Part shown: piece by piece, positions 1-7,960 of the stretch
How the letters are laid out: every line of letters starts with the position of its first letter
How positions within the stretch are numbered: the first letter of the stretch is position 1
NCBI GenBank assembly: GCA_021813805.1
Contig: JAKAJL010000035.1
Coordinates: forward strand, 1-36,758
DNA from: Pseudomonadota bacterium
GTDB taxonomy: Bacteria > Pseudomonadota > Alphaproteobacteria > Rhizobiales > Beijerinckiaceae
DNA: 36,758 nucleotides
Direction: 5' to 3'
Made by a program: the position numbers and the translations under genes
The notes under the pieces: model-generated
What the model saw: the letters and a program-made list of their open reading frames with translations, nothing else
Told to the model about the DNA's origin: nothing
Databases searched by the model: none

Positions 1-1212
1 CCCCGGCTGAAGCCAGCACGCGATCTGGTCGAAGACTTCGCGCCCGCCGAGCAAATCGAAATGGTTCATTTCCGTGGCGATCCATTGCCGGTTCGGGGCG
101 AAAGCCAGCCTGCGCGCGGGCTCGGCGTGTTCGCCGAGCGCGCTCGCCACGGGCACGAGTCCGTCGCCAATGAGTCTGTCATGGAGCCTGTTCGCCGCGG
201 CGGCTTTGGTCGCGGCAATCGTGAAACAGGATACTCCTTCGGGCAAGGGGATAGGACGGCGGCAGTCGCCGGAAAGTTCGAAGGGATCGCGATCGCGCCA
301 GTCATCATCGATCAGCGAGCCGAAACGCAGATCGGTGACGCCGGCGCTGCGAGCCTTGCCGATTTGGCCAAAAGCCGCCGCATAGGGAATTTTGCCAATG
401 AAATGGTCGACCCAGGCACCAAGTTGTTCCAGCGGGGCGCCATGATGCGGCGTTCCGAGAAAAACCAACTTGCTTAAATGGCGTCGCCAGGAATGTCCCG
501 CCGCCTCGCCATAGAAGCAGGCGCTTCTCGCGACCAGTCCGCCCATGCTATGGCCGATAATGACCAATTCTTCAATCCGCGTCGGCCATTGCCGGGTCAG
601 GGCTTCGAGCGTCTGCGCAAAGGCGCGCCCATTGACCGAAATGTGCAAGCCCGAGTTATAGCGCAGGTAGATCGGCGTATAGCCCAGCACGCGAGCGAGT
701 TCCGCGCCATGATCGTGGTCGCCGCGCTTCCAGGCTCGGTCGCTCATGCAAAGGCCATGCGCCAGAACCGCCATGCGCCCGCCCATCGAGGGAATCGCCG
801 CCGAGATGGCGGCGGTCTCAGGAGGCAAGGGCCGCCCGTCGCTGAACAACTGCATCGCAATCGCCAGGGGATTCGCGTTCGCGGCGAGACGATCGCCACA
901 GACTCCGTTCAGCACGGCCAGCGCGACGTCGCGATTTGGCGACGATTCTGGCGCGATTCCATCGTCGAAGATCGACAGAAGCCAGTCGACTCCGGCACCG
1001 CCCATGTGCAGGCCGCTGCGGACGCCGCGATAAACGAGACTGATGATCCCGCCGGTCAACGCACGCCCGGGCGCGCCATACGGCCCCTGCGTATCCAACA
1101 CCGTCTGGTGGATTTGCTGGGTCAGATTCGCAACGCCGATCGCCGCGTCGACAGAAATTTGCACATATCCGCGGAGATCGGAGACGGAAATCGTCGTTGT
1201 CTTCGCCGCCAT
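1..1212 (-). CDS. alpha/beta hydrolase (lipase/esterase-like), 3' end cut off
   Basis: The frame is open from ATG at 1212 to the left edge, giving 404 visible residues and no stop. An N-terminal part of about 160 residues, which I do not recognise, precedes an alpha/beta-hydrolase core. The core shows the nucleophile elbow GHSMGG with Ser222, then a FLGTPHHGAPLE segment typical of PGAP1/DUF676-type lipases. A probable acidic residue is Asp350 (IGDGLVP) and a probable catalytic His is His384 (EMNHFDLL). After His384 only about 20 residues remain in view, so little is likely missing. A GGGGAC stretch lies just upstream of the start. No signal peptide is evident, so it is probably cytoplasmic or membrane-associated. 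The substrate is unknown. It stands alone beside the mobile region, and whether it belongs to the element or to the chromosome cannot be decided. Confidence 0.85.
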   Translation of the reverse strand, partial: MAAKTTTISVSDLRGYVQISVDAAIGVANLTQQIHQTVLDTQGPYGAPGRALTGGIISLVYRGVRSGLHMGGAGVDWLLSIFDDGIAPESSPNRDVALAVLNGVCGDRLAANANPLAIAMQLFSDGRPLPPETAAISAAIPSMGGRMAVLAHGLCMSDRAWKRGDHDHGAELARVLGYTPIYLRYNSGLHISVNGRAFAQTLEALTRQWPTRIEELVIIGHSMGGLVARSACFYGEAAGHSWRRHLSKLVFLGTPHHGAPLEQLGAWVDHFIGKIPYAAAFGQIGKARSAGVTDLRFGSLIDDDWRDRDPFELSGDCRRPIPLPEGVSCFTIAATKAAAANRLHDRLIGDGLVPVASALGEHAEPARRLAFAPNRQWIATEMNHFDLLGGREVFDQIACWLQPG

Positions 1213-1440
1213 GTCCGTCCCCTATCGACAGCCTTGAATACCTAAGATCAGCGCGGACGCCCTGCAAGCGAGCCGCTCAGCCCGCGGCTTGTCGGCGACG
1301 GACTCATGCGGCGCGTCGTCGTTCGAATGGGACAAGTTTGGTCGGTCGTGTCTCAGTTCGAAATAAGTGGCCGTTGACTTTCGATACCCCGGCGCCGATC
1401 TCCCATGCTATCCTTATCATAATGCACGGGGAGAGCTAAA

Positions 1441-1680
1441 TTGTCAGACAGGCGAGAATTATACCGGAGTCCGAACGGGGACACCTGGTTCTTGGCGCGC
1501 GAACCAGCCGATGGACGCGCTTTCATCATTCATCAACCGAATGCTCCCTCGGGCGGTCGGCGGTCGCATATCGAACTCGTAGAATTTCTCGGCAACAAGG
1601 CGAATGGGCCTGAACATCAAGCCTTGCTTCGCTTGATCGGAACCTTGGTGGAGATTCCTCCCTACGCCCAGCGGACCTGA
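1441..1680 (+). CDS. small conserved hypothetical protein
   Basis: A 79-residue protein starting at TTG, with GGGGAG about 8 bases upstream. The start MSDRRELYRSPNGDTWFLAR and the later NAPSGG and PEHQALLRLIGTL segments match a small soluble protein that I recall as common in Rhizobiales, often encoded on accessory DNA. The function is unknown. It has no membrane segment and no cysteine. It is followed directly by apparent remnants of other genes, so this part of the element has been rearranged. The identification rests on recalled sequence pattern only. Confidence 0.7.
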   Translation: MSDRRELYRSPNGDTWFLAREPADGRAFIIHQPNAPSGGRRSHIELVEFLGNKANGPEHQALLRLIGTLVEIPPYAQRT

Positions 1681-1687
1681 GGGCGAG

Positions 1688-1801
1688 AAGCGCTCCGCCG
1701 CCGCGGTCGGCAACGCCGTCACGGTCATACGGATCGCCACCGGCGAGGAACGAGAGGATTATGACGCGGCGGCGGCGAAGAAGACCGCGCAGGAACGCTG
1801 A
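1688..1801 (+). pseudogene. remnant of a small hypothetical protein
   Basis: A frame ending in TGA at 1799-1801 reads KRSAAAVGNAVTVIRIATGEE and then an Asp/Ala/Lys-rich tail. The GNAV-V-RIATGE pattern resembles a small Rhizobiales protein that normally has further residues on both sides and a Lys/Arg/Ala-rich C terminus. No start codon with a ribosome site fits, so I read it as a truncated relic. The identification is tentative. Confidence 0.3.
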
Positions 1802-1911
1802 AGATCACGTCGTCCGGCGGCAATCTGCCGATCACCCGAGGCAGCGACCACCTCACGTTGGTCGGCGTCACTTCGAGCCAGCTAACGGCGAGCAACGTCA
1901 AATTCGTCTGA
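1768..1911 (+). pseudogene. C-terminal relic of an RTX/beta-roll type secreted protein
   Basis: In a second frame, ending with TGA at 1909-1911, the translation from about 1792 reads AGTLKITSSGGNLPITRG and then SDHLTLVGVTSSQLTASNVKFV. The phrase LTLVGVTSSQLTASNV-F is like the last beta-strand of repeat-rich secreted calcium-binding proteins, which commonly end in an I-L-GV-A--L---F pattern. An in-frame stop lies at 1762-1764, so only the tail is left. It overlaps the preceding relic in a different frame, which suggests a deletion junction near 1790. From 1912 to 2084 I see nothing convincing. Confidence 0.3.
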
Positions 1912-2084
1912 GCGTAAACCGACGCAGCCCAAGGGTGGCGACAGGTCTTCTCTGGAGCGGGCGATCTTTCGGCGTCTTGGTAGGACGCGCGGTTGGTCAT
2001 GCCGCTGAAAGCTGAGTTTTCGCCTTTTGGCGGGCAATTGGGCGACGGGAAAGCCTGCTTTCGAGAAAACTCCTGCCCTTCGGC

Positions 2085-2192
2085 CTACGTCAGGAATCCG
2101 CCCATCAGAGCCAGTGACGACGCGCCGAAGCCTAGGCGCATCAATTTATGCGCCGTACGCTCGGCGGGTCGTAGATTTTGGATTGGCGGCAT
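2085..2192 (-). CDS. possible 35-residue membrane peptide or relic
   Basis: A short frame (MPPIQNLRPAERTAHKLM, then RLGFGASSLALMGGFLT) ends in one hydrophobic stretch that could be a membrane anchor. It lies about 100 bases downstream of traD on the same strand, where a coupling-protein gene (traG) might be expected in Ti-type transfer regions. No good ribosome site is seen and it does not resemble TraG. It may be a relic or chance. Confidence 0.25.
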   Translation of the reverse strand: MPPIQNLRPAERTAHKLMRLGFGASSLALMGGFLT

Positions 2193-2295
2193 AGGCTTCG
2201 GGGGCTTTCCGCCGTTCTTGTCTTACGAAAGCCGCAAGCCACGCGATGGCGGGCGGCGCGGAGAACTCAATTATCGCAGCGCCGCCCACTATCGG

Positions 2296-2562
2296 TCACG
2301 CCCGATCTTGCCGCTCCTGCGCGCCGGCGAGCGCTTCTTCTTTCTGTTCCGTCTCGAACGCCATCTTCCCCAGTCTTGTCCAGACGCCGCGCGCATGTTC
2401 CCCTTGCTCGCTTCTGAGCTTGTCGGCCATCCAGAGCAGCGCGCCGAAGATCATGGCGCGGTCGTCGCCGGTCAGGTCCACGATGCCGGCCTTGACGACG
2501 AGGCCGCCGAGTTCGATCAGACGCCGCGTGCGCTTGCGGCGCTCGACCTGCCAGGCGCGCAT
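2296..2562 (-). CDS. traD: conjugal transfer protein TraD (Ti type)
   Basis: An 88-residue basic protein from the Met in MRAWQVERRKRTR. I chose this start because it lies one base after the traC stop and gives the usual family N terminus. An upstream in-frame ATG at 2628 would overlap traC by 65 bases. The LIELGGLVVKAGIVDL segment followed by a GALLWMADKL helix is characteristic of the small TraD proteins of Agrobacterium-type DNA-processing operons. Their role is as accessory proteins in relaxosome assembly at oriT. It is the second gene of a traC-traD pair transcribed away from oriT and the relaxase gene. No traG coupling-protein gene follows. Confidence 0.8.
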   Translation of the reverse strand: MRAWQVERRKRTRRLIELGGLVVKAGIVDLTGDDRAMIFGALLWMADKLRSEQGEHARGVWTRLGKMAFETEQKEEALAGAQERQDRA

Positions 2563-2563
2563 G

Positions 2564-2893
2564 TCATGCCGCGCCCGCGCCGCCTGATGGCGGTTGCGCG
2601 CTGCTTGATCGCGCCGGAGCGCTGCCAATGTCGCGGTCAGGCGCCGATGCAGTTCGCCGCGCCCGGCCCTGAAAGAACGCGGCGCCGCGTTTGGCCCATG
2701 CCTCCTTCTTTCCGGCGTCTTTGGTTTCGGCCAGCACGATCAACGCGCCAGCCAACTCTTCGGCGCTGAGGGCGTCGGCTCCGGTCAAGATGACCAACTC
2801 GCCTAACTGTTGCACCTTACGGTTTTTCAGGTCTCGCGCCTTGTCCTCCAGCGCCTTCAGTTCCGCATCGAAGTCCCGTGGCTTCCGCATCAT
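2564..2893 (-). CDS. traC: conjugal transfer protein TraC (Ti type)
   Basis: A 109-residue protein beginning MMRKPRDFDAELKALEDKAR. A predicted coiled-coil at residues 5-30 is followed by a QLGELVILTGADAL segment and a Gly/Ser/Ala-rich tail ending GGAGAA. This layout is that of the TraC accessory protein of Ti-type transfer regions, which helps the relaxase at oriT. The gene is divergent from the relaxase gene with about 170 bases between them, and that gap holds the candidate oriT. Translation of traD probably couples to it through the one-base gap. The ATG at 2890 is an equally possible start. Confidence 0.82.
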   Translation of the reverse strand: MMRKPRDFDAELKALEDKARDLKNRKVQQLGELVILTGADALSAEELAGALIVLAETKDAGKKEAWAKRGAAFFQGRARRTASAPDRDIGSAPARSSSAQPPSGGAGAA

Positions 2894-2981
2894 GTCCTCC
2901 CTAAGCTGTCGATGCGACGATGATAGTTGAGCGCTTTGCGGAATGCTGTACGGTTGCCGGGATGCTGCGAGACCGGGTGGT

Positions 2982-3032
2982 CCCTCCCGAGATTTTTTCG
3001 AGGGAGGGCGCGCTTATACGTCGTTCCGACGT
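2982..3032. other. oriT: candidate origin of transfer (oriT) with nic core
   Basis: The gap between divergent traC and traA holds three ordered elements. The first is a 7-bp inverted repeat, CCCTCCC at 2982-2988 and GGGAGGG at 3002-3008, with a T-rich loop. The second is GGGCGCGCTTATA at 3006-3018, whose complement TATAAGCGCGCCC resembles the nic core of RSF1010 and Ti-type (MOBQ) origins. The third is a perfect inverted repeat, ACGTCG at 3018-3023 and CGACGT at 3027-3032. Position and arrangement match Ti-type oriT regions as I recall them. The exact nick is inferred, not shown. Confidence 0.7.
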
Positions 3033-3062
3033 GCGCTTCGCCGTGGTGATGTTCGGATCGCG

Positions 3063-5996
3063 ATGGCGATCTATCATCTTCACGTCAAGGTCATCGGCCG
3101 CAAATCCGGCTCCAGCGCGGTGGCGTCCGCCGCCTACCGCTCGGCCTCGCGGCTGCGCGACGAGCGGCTTGAGCGCAGCCACGATTTCTCCGCCAAGCGC
3201 GGCGTCATCCATTCCGAGGTGCTGCTGCCGGAAGAAGCGCCCGAGGCGTGGAGCGACCGCGAACGGCTGTGGAACGATGTCGAGGCGTTCGAGGTCAGAA
3301 GAGATGCCCAGCTTGCCCGCGAGGTCGAATTCGCCCTTCCGCGCGAGATGACGCAAGCGCAGGGCATCGAACTCGCCCGCGACTTTGTGCAGGCGGAGTT
3401 TGTCGATCAGGGCATGATCGCCGACCTCAATGTGCATCGGGACATGGCCGAGGACGGGACGCCCAAGCCCCACGCCCATGTCATGCTGACCATGCGGGCG
3501 GTGAACGAGAACGGCTTCGGCCCGAAGATGCGGGACTGGAACCGCACCGAGATGGTCGAGCGCTGGCGCGAACGCTGGGCGGAACTGGCCAACGAGCGGC
3601 TGGCCGAACTCGACATCGACGCGCGCATCGACCATCGCAGCCTGGAGGCGCAGGGCATCGCGCTGGAGCCGCAAAGCCAGATCGGCGCCCCCGCGCATCG
3701 CATCGAGGGCGAAGGGATCGAGCCCGCCGACCGCGCCGAGATGCACCGTGAGATTGCGCGTGGCAATGGCGCGCGCATCATCGCCGATCCCTCCATTGCA
3801 TTGGATGCGATCACGCATCAGCAATCCACCTTCACCCGCCGCGACATGGCCAGGTTCGCGCACCGGCACAGCGACGGGGTCGACCAGTTCAACGCCGTGA
3901 TGAGCGCGATGCGCGACGCGCCCGATCTGGTCGAACTCGGCAAGGACGGACGCAGCGAGGACCGCTTCACCACCCGGCAGATGGTCGAGACCGAACAGCG
4001 CCTGCACCGCGCCGCCGAACTCATGGCCGAGAGGGGACGTCACGAGGTCAGCGACAGGGACCGCGAAGTGGCATTGGCTCGCGCCGAGCAGCGCGGCCTT
4101 GTCCTTTCGGGAGAGCAGGCCGAGTCGCTGGCCCATGTCACGGAGGGGCGGGATCTCGGCGTCGTGGTCGGCTATGCCGGAACGGGGAAGAGCGCGATGC
4201 TGGGCGTGGCGCGCGAAGCCTGGGAGGCGGCGGGTTACGAGGTCCGGGGCGTGGCGCTTTCCGGCATCGCCGCCGAAAATCTCGAAAGCGGATCGGGCAT
4301 CGCCTCGCGCACCATCGCGAGCATGGAACACGGCTGGGGACAGGGCCGCGACCCGCTCACCGCGCGCGATGTTCTGGTGATCGACGAGGCGGGCATGGTG
4401 GGCACGCGGCAGTTGGAGCGCGTGCTGTCCCATGCGGCGCAAGCCGGCGCCAAGGTGGTGCTGGTCGGCGATCCGCAGCAGTTGCAATCCATAGAGGCCG
4501 GCGCGGCGTTCCGCTCGATTTTTCAGCGCCATGGCGGGGCGGAGATCGGCGAAGTGCGCCGCCAGCGCGAGGACTGGCAGCGCGACGCCACGCGCGATCT
4601 GGCGACCGGCCGGACCGGCGAGGCGATCCACGCCTATGACAGTCACGGCATGGTGCATGAGGCGGCGACCCGTGAAGAGGCGCGCAAAAATCTGATCGAC
4701 CGCTGGGACCGCGACCGGCTGGCGTCGCCCGACCGCAGCCGCATCATCCTCACCCACACCAATGACGAGGTGCGTTCCCTCAACGAGGCCGCGCGCGATA
4801 AAATGCGGGACGCCGGCGATCTCGGCGATGACGTGCGCCTGGCTGTCGAACGCGGCGAACGCAGTTTTGCCGCCGGAGACCGCGTGATGTTCCTGCAAAA
4901 CGAGCGTGGCCTCGGGGTGAAGAACGGCACGCTCGGGACCATCGTTGAGGTAAGCGAACGATCCATGTCTGTGCGCATCGACGACGGGCGGAGCGTCTCG
5001 TTCGACCTCAAGGATTACGACCGCATCGACCACGGCTACGCCGCGACCATCCACAAGGCTCAAGGCTTGACCGTGGACCGCGCCCATGTCCTGGCGACGC
5101 CGGGCCTGGACGCGCATGCGAGCTATGTCGCCCTGTCGCGCCACCGTGACGGCATGGACCTGCATTATGGCCGTGACGACTTGGCCAGCCAGGACCGGCT
5201 TGTCGGCGCCCTGTCGCGCGACCGGGCCAAGGATATGGCGTCGGACTACGAGCGCGCCGATCCGGCTCAGGGTTATGCCGAGCGGCGCGGGATCGCCTTC
5301 CGCGCCCGTGTCGCCGAGATGGTGCGGAAAATCGTGCCGGAGAAGGCGCGCGGCATGTTCGACGGCTTGCGCCTGCCCGCCGATGGCGGACAGGGGCCGG
5401 AAAGGGAAGGGCCGGAAAGGAAGGCGGCGGCAGACCCGGAGGAAGCGTTGCGCCGCGCGCGCACCAGGGCGCTCGTCCGCCACGCCCGCGCGTCCGATGC
5501 AATCCTTGAGATCAAGCGTCAGGGTTTCACGCCTTCCGATGAACAGAGGCGTGAACTCGGCGCGGCACGGCGCGCCTTCAACGAGGTCCGACCCCACGGC
5601 TGGGAGGATGCGGAAGCCGCCTACAGCAAAGACAACAGCCTCGCCCATGAGGCTGGATCGGGCCGCGTTGCCAGGGCCATCCGCGCGCTCCAGCTCGAAA
5701 CCGAAATCCGCACCAATCCGCAGCGCCGCGCCGACCGCTTCGTGGAGCGTTGGCAGAGCCTCGACCGCGCCAGCCAGCAGCAGTACCAAGCGGGGGACAT
5801 GTCCGGTTACAAGTCCATGCGGTCGGCGATGGGCGATATGGCGAAGAGCCTCGAACGCGATCCCCAGCTTGAATCCATCCTCGAAGGCCGCAAGCGCGAA
5901 CTCGGCATCTCGTTCGAATCAGGCCGGCGACTCGGACTGGAACTCGCCTTCAGTCACGGCATCGACCTCGGGCGAGGCCGGGGCATCGGACTTTAA
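3063..5996 (+). CDS. traA: Ti-type conjugative relaxase-helicase TraA
   Basis: A 977-residue MOBQ relaxase fused to a helicase, which would nick oriT and unwind the transferred strand. The start MAIYHLHVKVIGR at 3063 is chosen because the family begins there; the upstream in-frame ATG at 2943 would put oriT inside the gene. The relaxase part (about 1-220) has the candidate nucleophile Tyr25 in AAYRS and the metal-binding histidines in NVHRD and PKPHAHVML (near residues 123-138). The helicase part has a Walker A GYAGTGKS near residue 370, a Walker B VLVIDEAGM near 438, the motif VGDPQQLQ, and the C-terminal AATIHKAQGLTVDRAHV. The charged C-terminal 200 residues are typical of TraA. It appears intact. 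No VirB/Trb genes lie nearby, so transfer would need a helper system. Confidence 0.92.
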   Translation: MAIYHLHVKVIGRKSGSSAVASAAYRSASRLRDERLERSHDFSAKRGVIHSEVLLPEEAPEAWSDRERLWNDVEAFEVRRDAQLAREVEFALPREMTQAQGIELARDFVQAEFVDQGMIADLNVHRDMAEDGTPKPHAHVMLTMRAVNENGFGPKMRDWNRTEMVERWRERWAELANERLAELDIDARIDHRSLEAQGIALEPQSQIGAPAHRIEGEGIEPADRAEMHREIARGNGARIIADPSIALDAITHQQSTFTRRDMARFAHRHSDGVDQFNAVMSAMRDAPDLVELGKDGRSEDRFTTRQMVETEQRLHRAAELMAERGRHEVSDRDREVALARAEQRGLVLSGEQAESLAHVTEGRDLGVVVGYAGTGKSAMLGVAREAWEAAGYEVRGVALSGIAAENLESGSGIASRTIASMEHGWGQGRDPLTARDVLVIDEAGMVGTRQLERVLSHAAQAGAKVVLVGDPQQLQSIEAGAAFRSIFQRHGGAEIGEVRRQREDWQRDATRDLATGRTGEAIHAYDSHGMVHEAATREEARKNLIDRWDRDRLASPDRSRIILTHTNDEVRSLNEAARDKMRDAGDLGDDVRLAVERGERSFAAGDRVMFLQNERGLGVKNGTLGTIVEVSERSMSVRIDDGRSVSFDLKDYDRIDHGYAATIHKAQGLTVDRAHVLATPGLDAHASYVALSRHRDGMDLHYGRDDLASQDRLVGALSRDRAKDMASDYERADPAQGYAERRGIAFRARVAEMVRKIVPEKARGMFDGLRLPADGGQGPEREGPERKAAADPEEALRRARTRALVRHARASDAILEIKRQGFTPSDEQRRELGAARRAFNEVRPHGWEDAEAAYSKDNSLAHEAGSGRVARAIRALQLETEIRTNPQRRADRFVERWQSLDRASQQQYQAGDMSGYKSMRSAMGDMAKSLERDPQLESILEGRKRELGISFESGRRLGLELAFSHGIDLGRGRGIGL

Positions 5997-6125
5997 CCCC
6001 GCCTATTTTTTGCCGCCTGTACGCCACGCTACGACGACGCTTAAATCCCTCTTGCACAATAAGAAATCTTTGTTCTGTCTGGTCCCAGAAGCCGTCAGCA
6101 AAAACCGGCAGGAGGCAGCGCAGCC

Positions 6126-6356
6126 ATGTCGGCGCCAGACCGTATCGTCCGCCTGAAGACGGTTCTCGCCCGGACCGGTCTGTCCCGGTCGACCATTTAC
6201 CGCAAGATCGCCGAGGGCACGTTCCCGCCCCAGATCAGGATCAGCGTCAACGGCGCCGGCTGGAGAGAATCCGACATCAATCGCTGGATCGCCGATCCCG
6301 TGGCGTGGCGTCCGAGAGCCAAGGTCGACTTCGATGACCGATCGCGAGACGGATAA
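6126..6356 (+). CDS. AlpA-family DNA-binding regulator (excisionase-like)
   Basis: A 76-residue protein with an AGGAGG ribosome site 10 bases before its ATG. The helix-turn-helix RTGLSRSTIYRKIAEGTFP followed by GWRESDINRWI is the AlpA/MerR-like fold found in small regulators of P4-type elements. Such proteins activate the integrase or act as directionality factors for excision. The gene lies 129 bases after traA and converges on the integrase gene, which fits that role. The partner DNA site is not known; the 13-mer repeats upstream of the integrase are candidates. The 164 bases between the two genes hold no convincing gene. Confidence 0.85.
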   Translation: MSAPDRIVRLKTVLARTGLSRSTIYRKIAEGTFPPQIRISVNGAGWRESDINRWIADPVAWRPRAKVDFDDRSRDG

Positions 6357-6520
6357 GTAGCAAGGTGGGCGTCATGTCCCGTTCCCGGCGTGTGAGGCCA
6401 CCCACGGCATCAAAGCAGCTGCGGGCGCGCAAAGGACTTCGAGAGACGTCGATATCGTCATGGGGTAAGCAATCGGATGAGCGGAAACTGCCCACTGAAC
6501 ATCATTCGCTCTCGCATCGA

Positions 6521-7738
6521 TCACGCCCGCCGCAGTGGCACGACCTCAGCGCCCCGCCGGAGCTCGTCGACGTGATGGGCCCACCACTTCATCATCTCGA
6601 TACGCTCGGGCCAGAAATCGGCGCGGGCATAAGCCCGGCGCACTTCGTCAGGGTCGGCATGGGCGAGCTGGCGCTCGATAGCGTCGCCGCTCCATTTTCG
6701 GCTTTCATTCAATAGAGACGATGCAGCAGCTCGGAAGCCGTGGGCAGTCATCTGGTCTTGGGAATATCCGAGCCGGCGCAGCGCGCCATTCAGCGTGTTT
6801 TCCGAAATCGGACGCTCGACCGAGCGCAGTCCGGGAAACAGAAGGCGGCGGTGGCCGGACATGGCGTGCAATTGCCGCAACAGACTGACCGCTTGCGGGG
6901 CGAGGGGTACGCGATGTGGACGCCGCATTTTCATCCGGCCAGCGGGGATCGACCAAACTGCGGCGTTTAGATCGAACTCGGACCATTCAGCATTCCGCAG
7001 CTCTCCCGGCCTGACGAACGTGAGCGTGAGCAATTGCAGGGCGAGGCGCGTCGTCGGATCGCCGGCGTATCCGTCGATGGAGCGCAGCAGGGCGCCGAAG
7101 GGAGCCGGCTCGACGATGGCGGGACGGTGCTTGACCACTGGCGTGGTCAAAGCGCCGCGTAAGGCAAAGGTCGGGTCGCTGTCGCATCGGCCAGTCGCGA
7201 TGGCGTAGCGAAACACCTGCCCAACGAGGGCGCGCAAGCGAACGGCGGTTTCGTGTCGTCCCCGTTGCTCCACCGTGCGCAGTCCGGCAAGGATTTCGGA
7301 CGCCTTGACCTCGGCGATCGGCCGATCACCCAGCATGGGCATGACGAAGGACAGCGCCCACTCATTCTTATGGAGCGTGCCCTCGGACTTGCCCTCGCGG
7401 CGCTTCTTGTCGATCAGTTCCGAGGCAACGGCGGAAAAAGTGTTGGCTCGCGACACCGCCGTGTTGGCCTTTTCCACCTTCTTCTGTTGGCCCGGATCAA
7501 CGCCGGAGGCCAACAGCGTCTTCGCCTCATCGCGCAACCGGCGAGCCTCTTTCAGGCTGACGGCAGGCCACGCGCCGAAGGAAGCTTTCTTCTGTTTCCC
7601 GTCGAAGCGATAGGCCAGACGCCAAAGCTTTCCGCCTGAAGGCGCGATCCATAGTTGCAGCCCGCCGCCGTCCGTGAGCTTTAAGGTCTTGTTAGCCTGC
7701 GGTTTCGCGGCGCGAATGGCGGCGTCAGTCAGCGGCAT
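6521..7738 (-). CDS. int: tyrosine recombinase, P4-type integrase
   Basis: A 405-residue integrase that would insert the element into, and with a directionality factor excise it from, its tRNA target. The ATG at 7738 (MPLTDAAIRAAKPQ) has GGAG nine bases upstream; a GTG three codons earlier is less likely. The N-terminal part has the usual P4-int opening KLTDGGGLQLWIAPSGGKLWRLAYRFDGK. The SAM-like core domain spans about 95-185. Catalytic residues visible are Arg in FVRPGELRNAEW, His and Arg in TAHGFRAAAS, the second His in LAHADPDEV, and the nucleophile Tyr in RRAYARADF. All are present and the gene looks intact. It is transcribed away from the tRNA-Leu gene, with about 200 bases between them. 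Confidence 0.93.
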   Translation of the reverse strand: MPLTDAAIRAAKPQANKTLKLTDGGGLQLWIAPSGGKLWRLAYRFDGKQKKASFGAWPAVSLKEARRLRDEAKTLLASGVDPGQQKKVEKANTAVSRANTFSAVASELIDKKRREGKSEGTLHKNEWALSFVMPMLGDRPIAEVKASEILAGLRTVEQRGRHETAVRLRALVGQVFRYAIATGRCDSDPTFALRGALTTPVVKHRPAIVEPAPFGALLRSIDGYAGDPTTRLALQLLTLTFVRPGELRNAEWSEFDLNAAVWSIPAGRMKMRRPHRVPLAPQAVSLLRQLHAMSGHRRLLFPGLRSVERPISENTLNGALRRLGYSQDQMTAHGFRAAASSLLNESRKWSGDAIERQLAHADPDEVRRAYARADFWPERIEMMKWWAHHVDELRRGAEVVPLRRA

Positions 7739-7751
7739 GTCGAGCACTCCT

Positions 7752-7813
7752 TGTTGGCCTTTTTCAAAAAGGCCAACAGGCTCAGCTTACACGAGCCAAC
7801 AAAAAGGCCAACA
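7752..7813. repeat. 13-base repeats in inverted and direct order upstream of int
   Basis: A perfect palindrome of two 13-base arms (TGTTGGCCTTTTT at 7752-7764 and AAAAAGGCCAACA at 7766-7778, separated by one C) sits just upstream of the integrase start. A third exact copy of the right arm lies at 7801-7813. A 12-base match in the inverted orientation occurs inside the integrase gene at 7463-7474. Such repeats between int and the attachment site are candidates for integrase arm-binding or AlpA-binding sites. The palindrome could also form a hairpin in the int leader and control its expression. Function is inferred. Confidence 0.7.
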
Positions 7814-7936
7814 AAATTCGGAGATGCGGGGGTGCGGCCTGAGACAATCGGACACAGCCCCGCTGAGCTTATTTATTGTTTTTCAATAACTTAATAGATG
7901 GCCTGAGATGGCCTGAAATAAATTGAGATGAGAAAT

Positions 7937-7960
7937 TGGTGCCCCTGGCCGGGATCGAAC
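7937..7960. other. attR: probable attachment-site end (3' part of tRNA-Leu)
   Basis: P4-type integrases usually recombine within the 3' end of a tRNA gene and rebuild it. The integrase here is immediately next to the 3' end of tRNA-Leu, so this segment is the likely right-hand attachment core. I looked for a second copy of the tRNA 3' end between 1 and 3000 and found none. The left end of the element must lie outside the window or be lost. The boundaries given are approximate. Confidence 0.45.

Noticed and set aside
478-1245. Long plus-strand frames at 61-477 and 478-1245
   Set aside because: They are rich in Arg/Ala/Gln without family likeness and lie opposite a clear alpha/beta hydrolase with GHSMGG, Asp and His motifs on the minus strand.
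1-3000. Second attachment site matching the tRNA-Leu 3' end
   Set aside because: I searched by eye for the GCCCCTGGCCGGGATCGAAC segment and found no convincing copy; the left boundary is not in this window.
2901-5789. 962-residue minus-strand frame opposite traA
   Set aside because: It is the antisense shadow of the relaxase gene; it shows no motifs, while the plus frame carries all relaxase and helicase signatures.
6374-6715. Possible plus-strand gene after the AlpA-like regulator
   Set aside because: Most of it overlaps the integrase gene in antisense and the unique N-terminal part has no family likeness.
7752-7778. The perfect palindrome upstream of int as an ordinary intrinsic terminator
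   Set aside because: It has no adjacent gene to terminate on either strand and its arm is repeated again nearby, which favours a protein-binding role; a leader hairpin remains possible.
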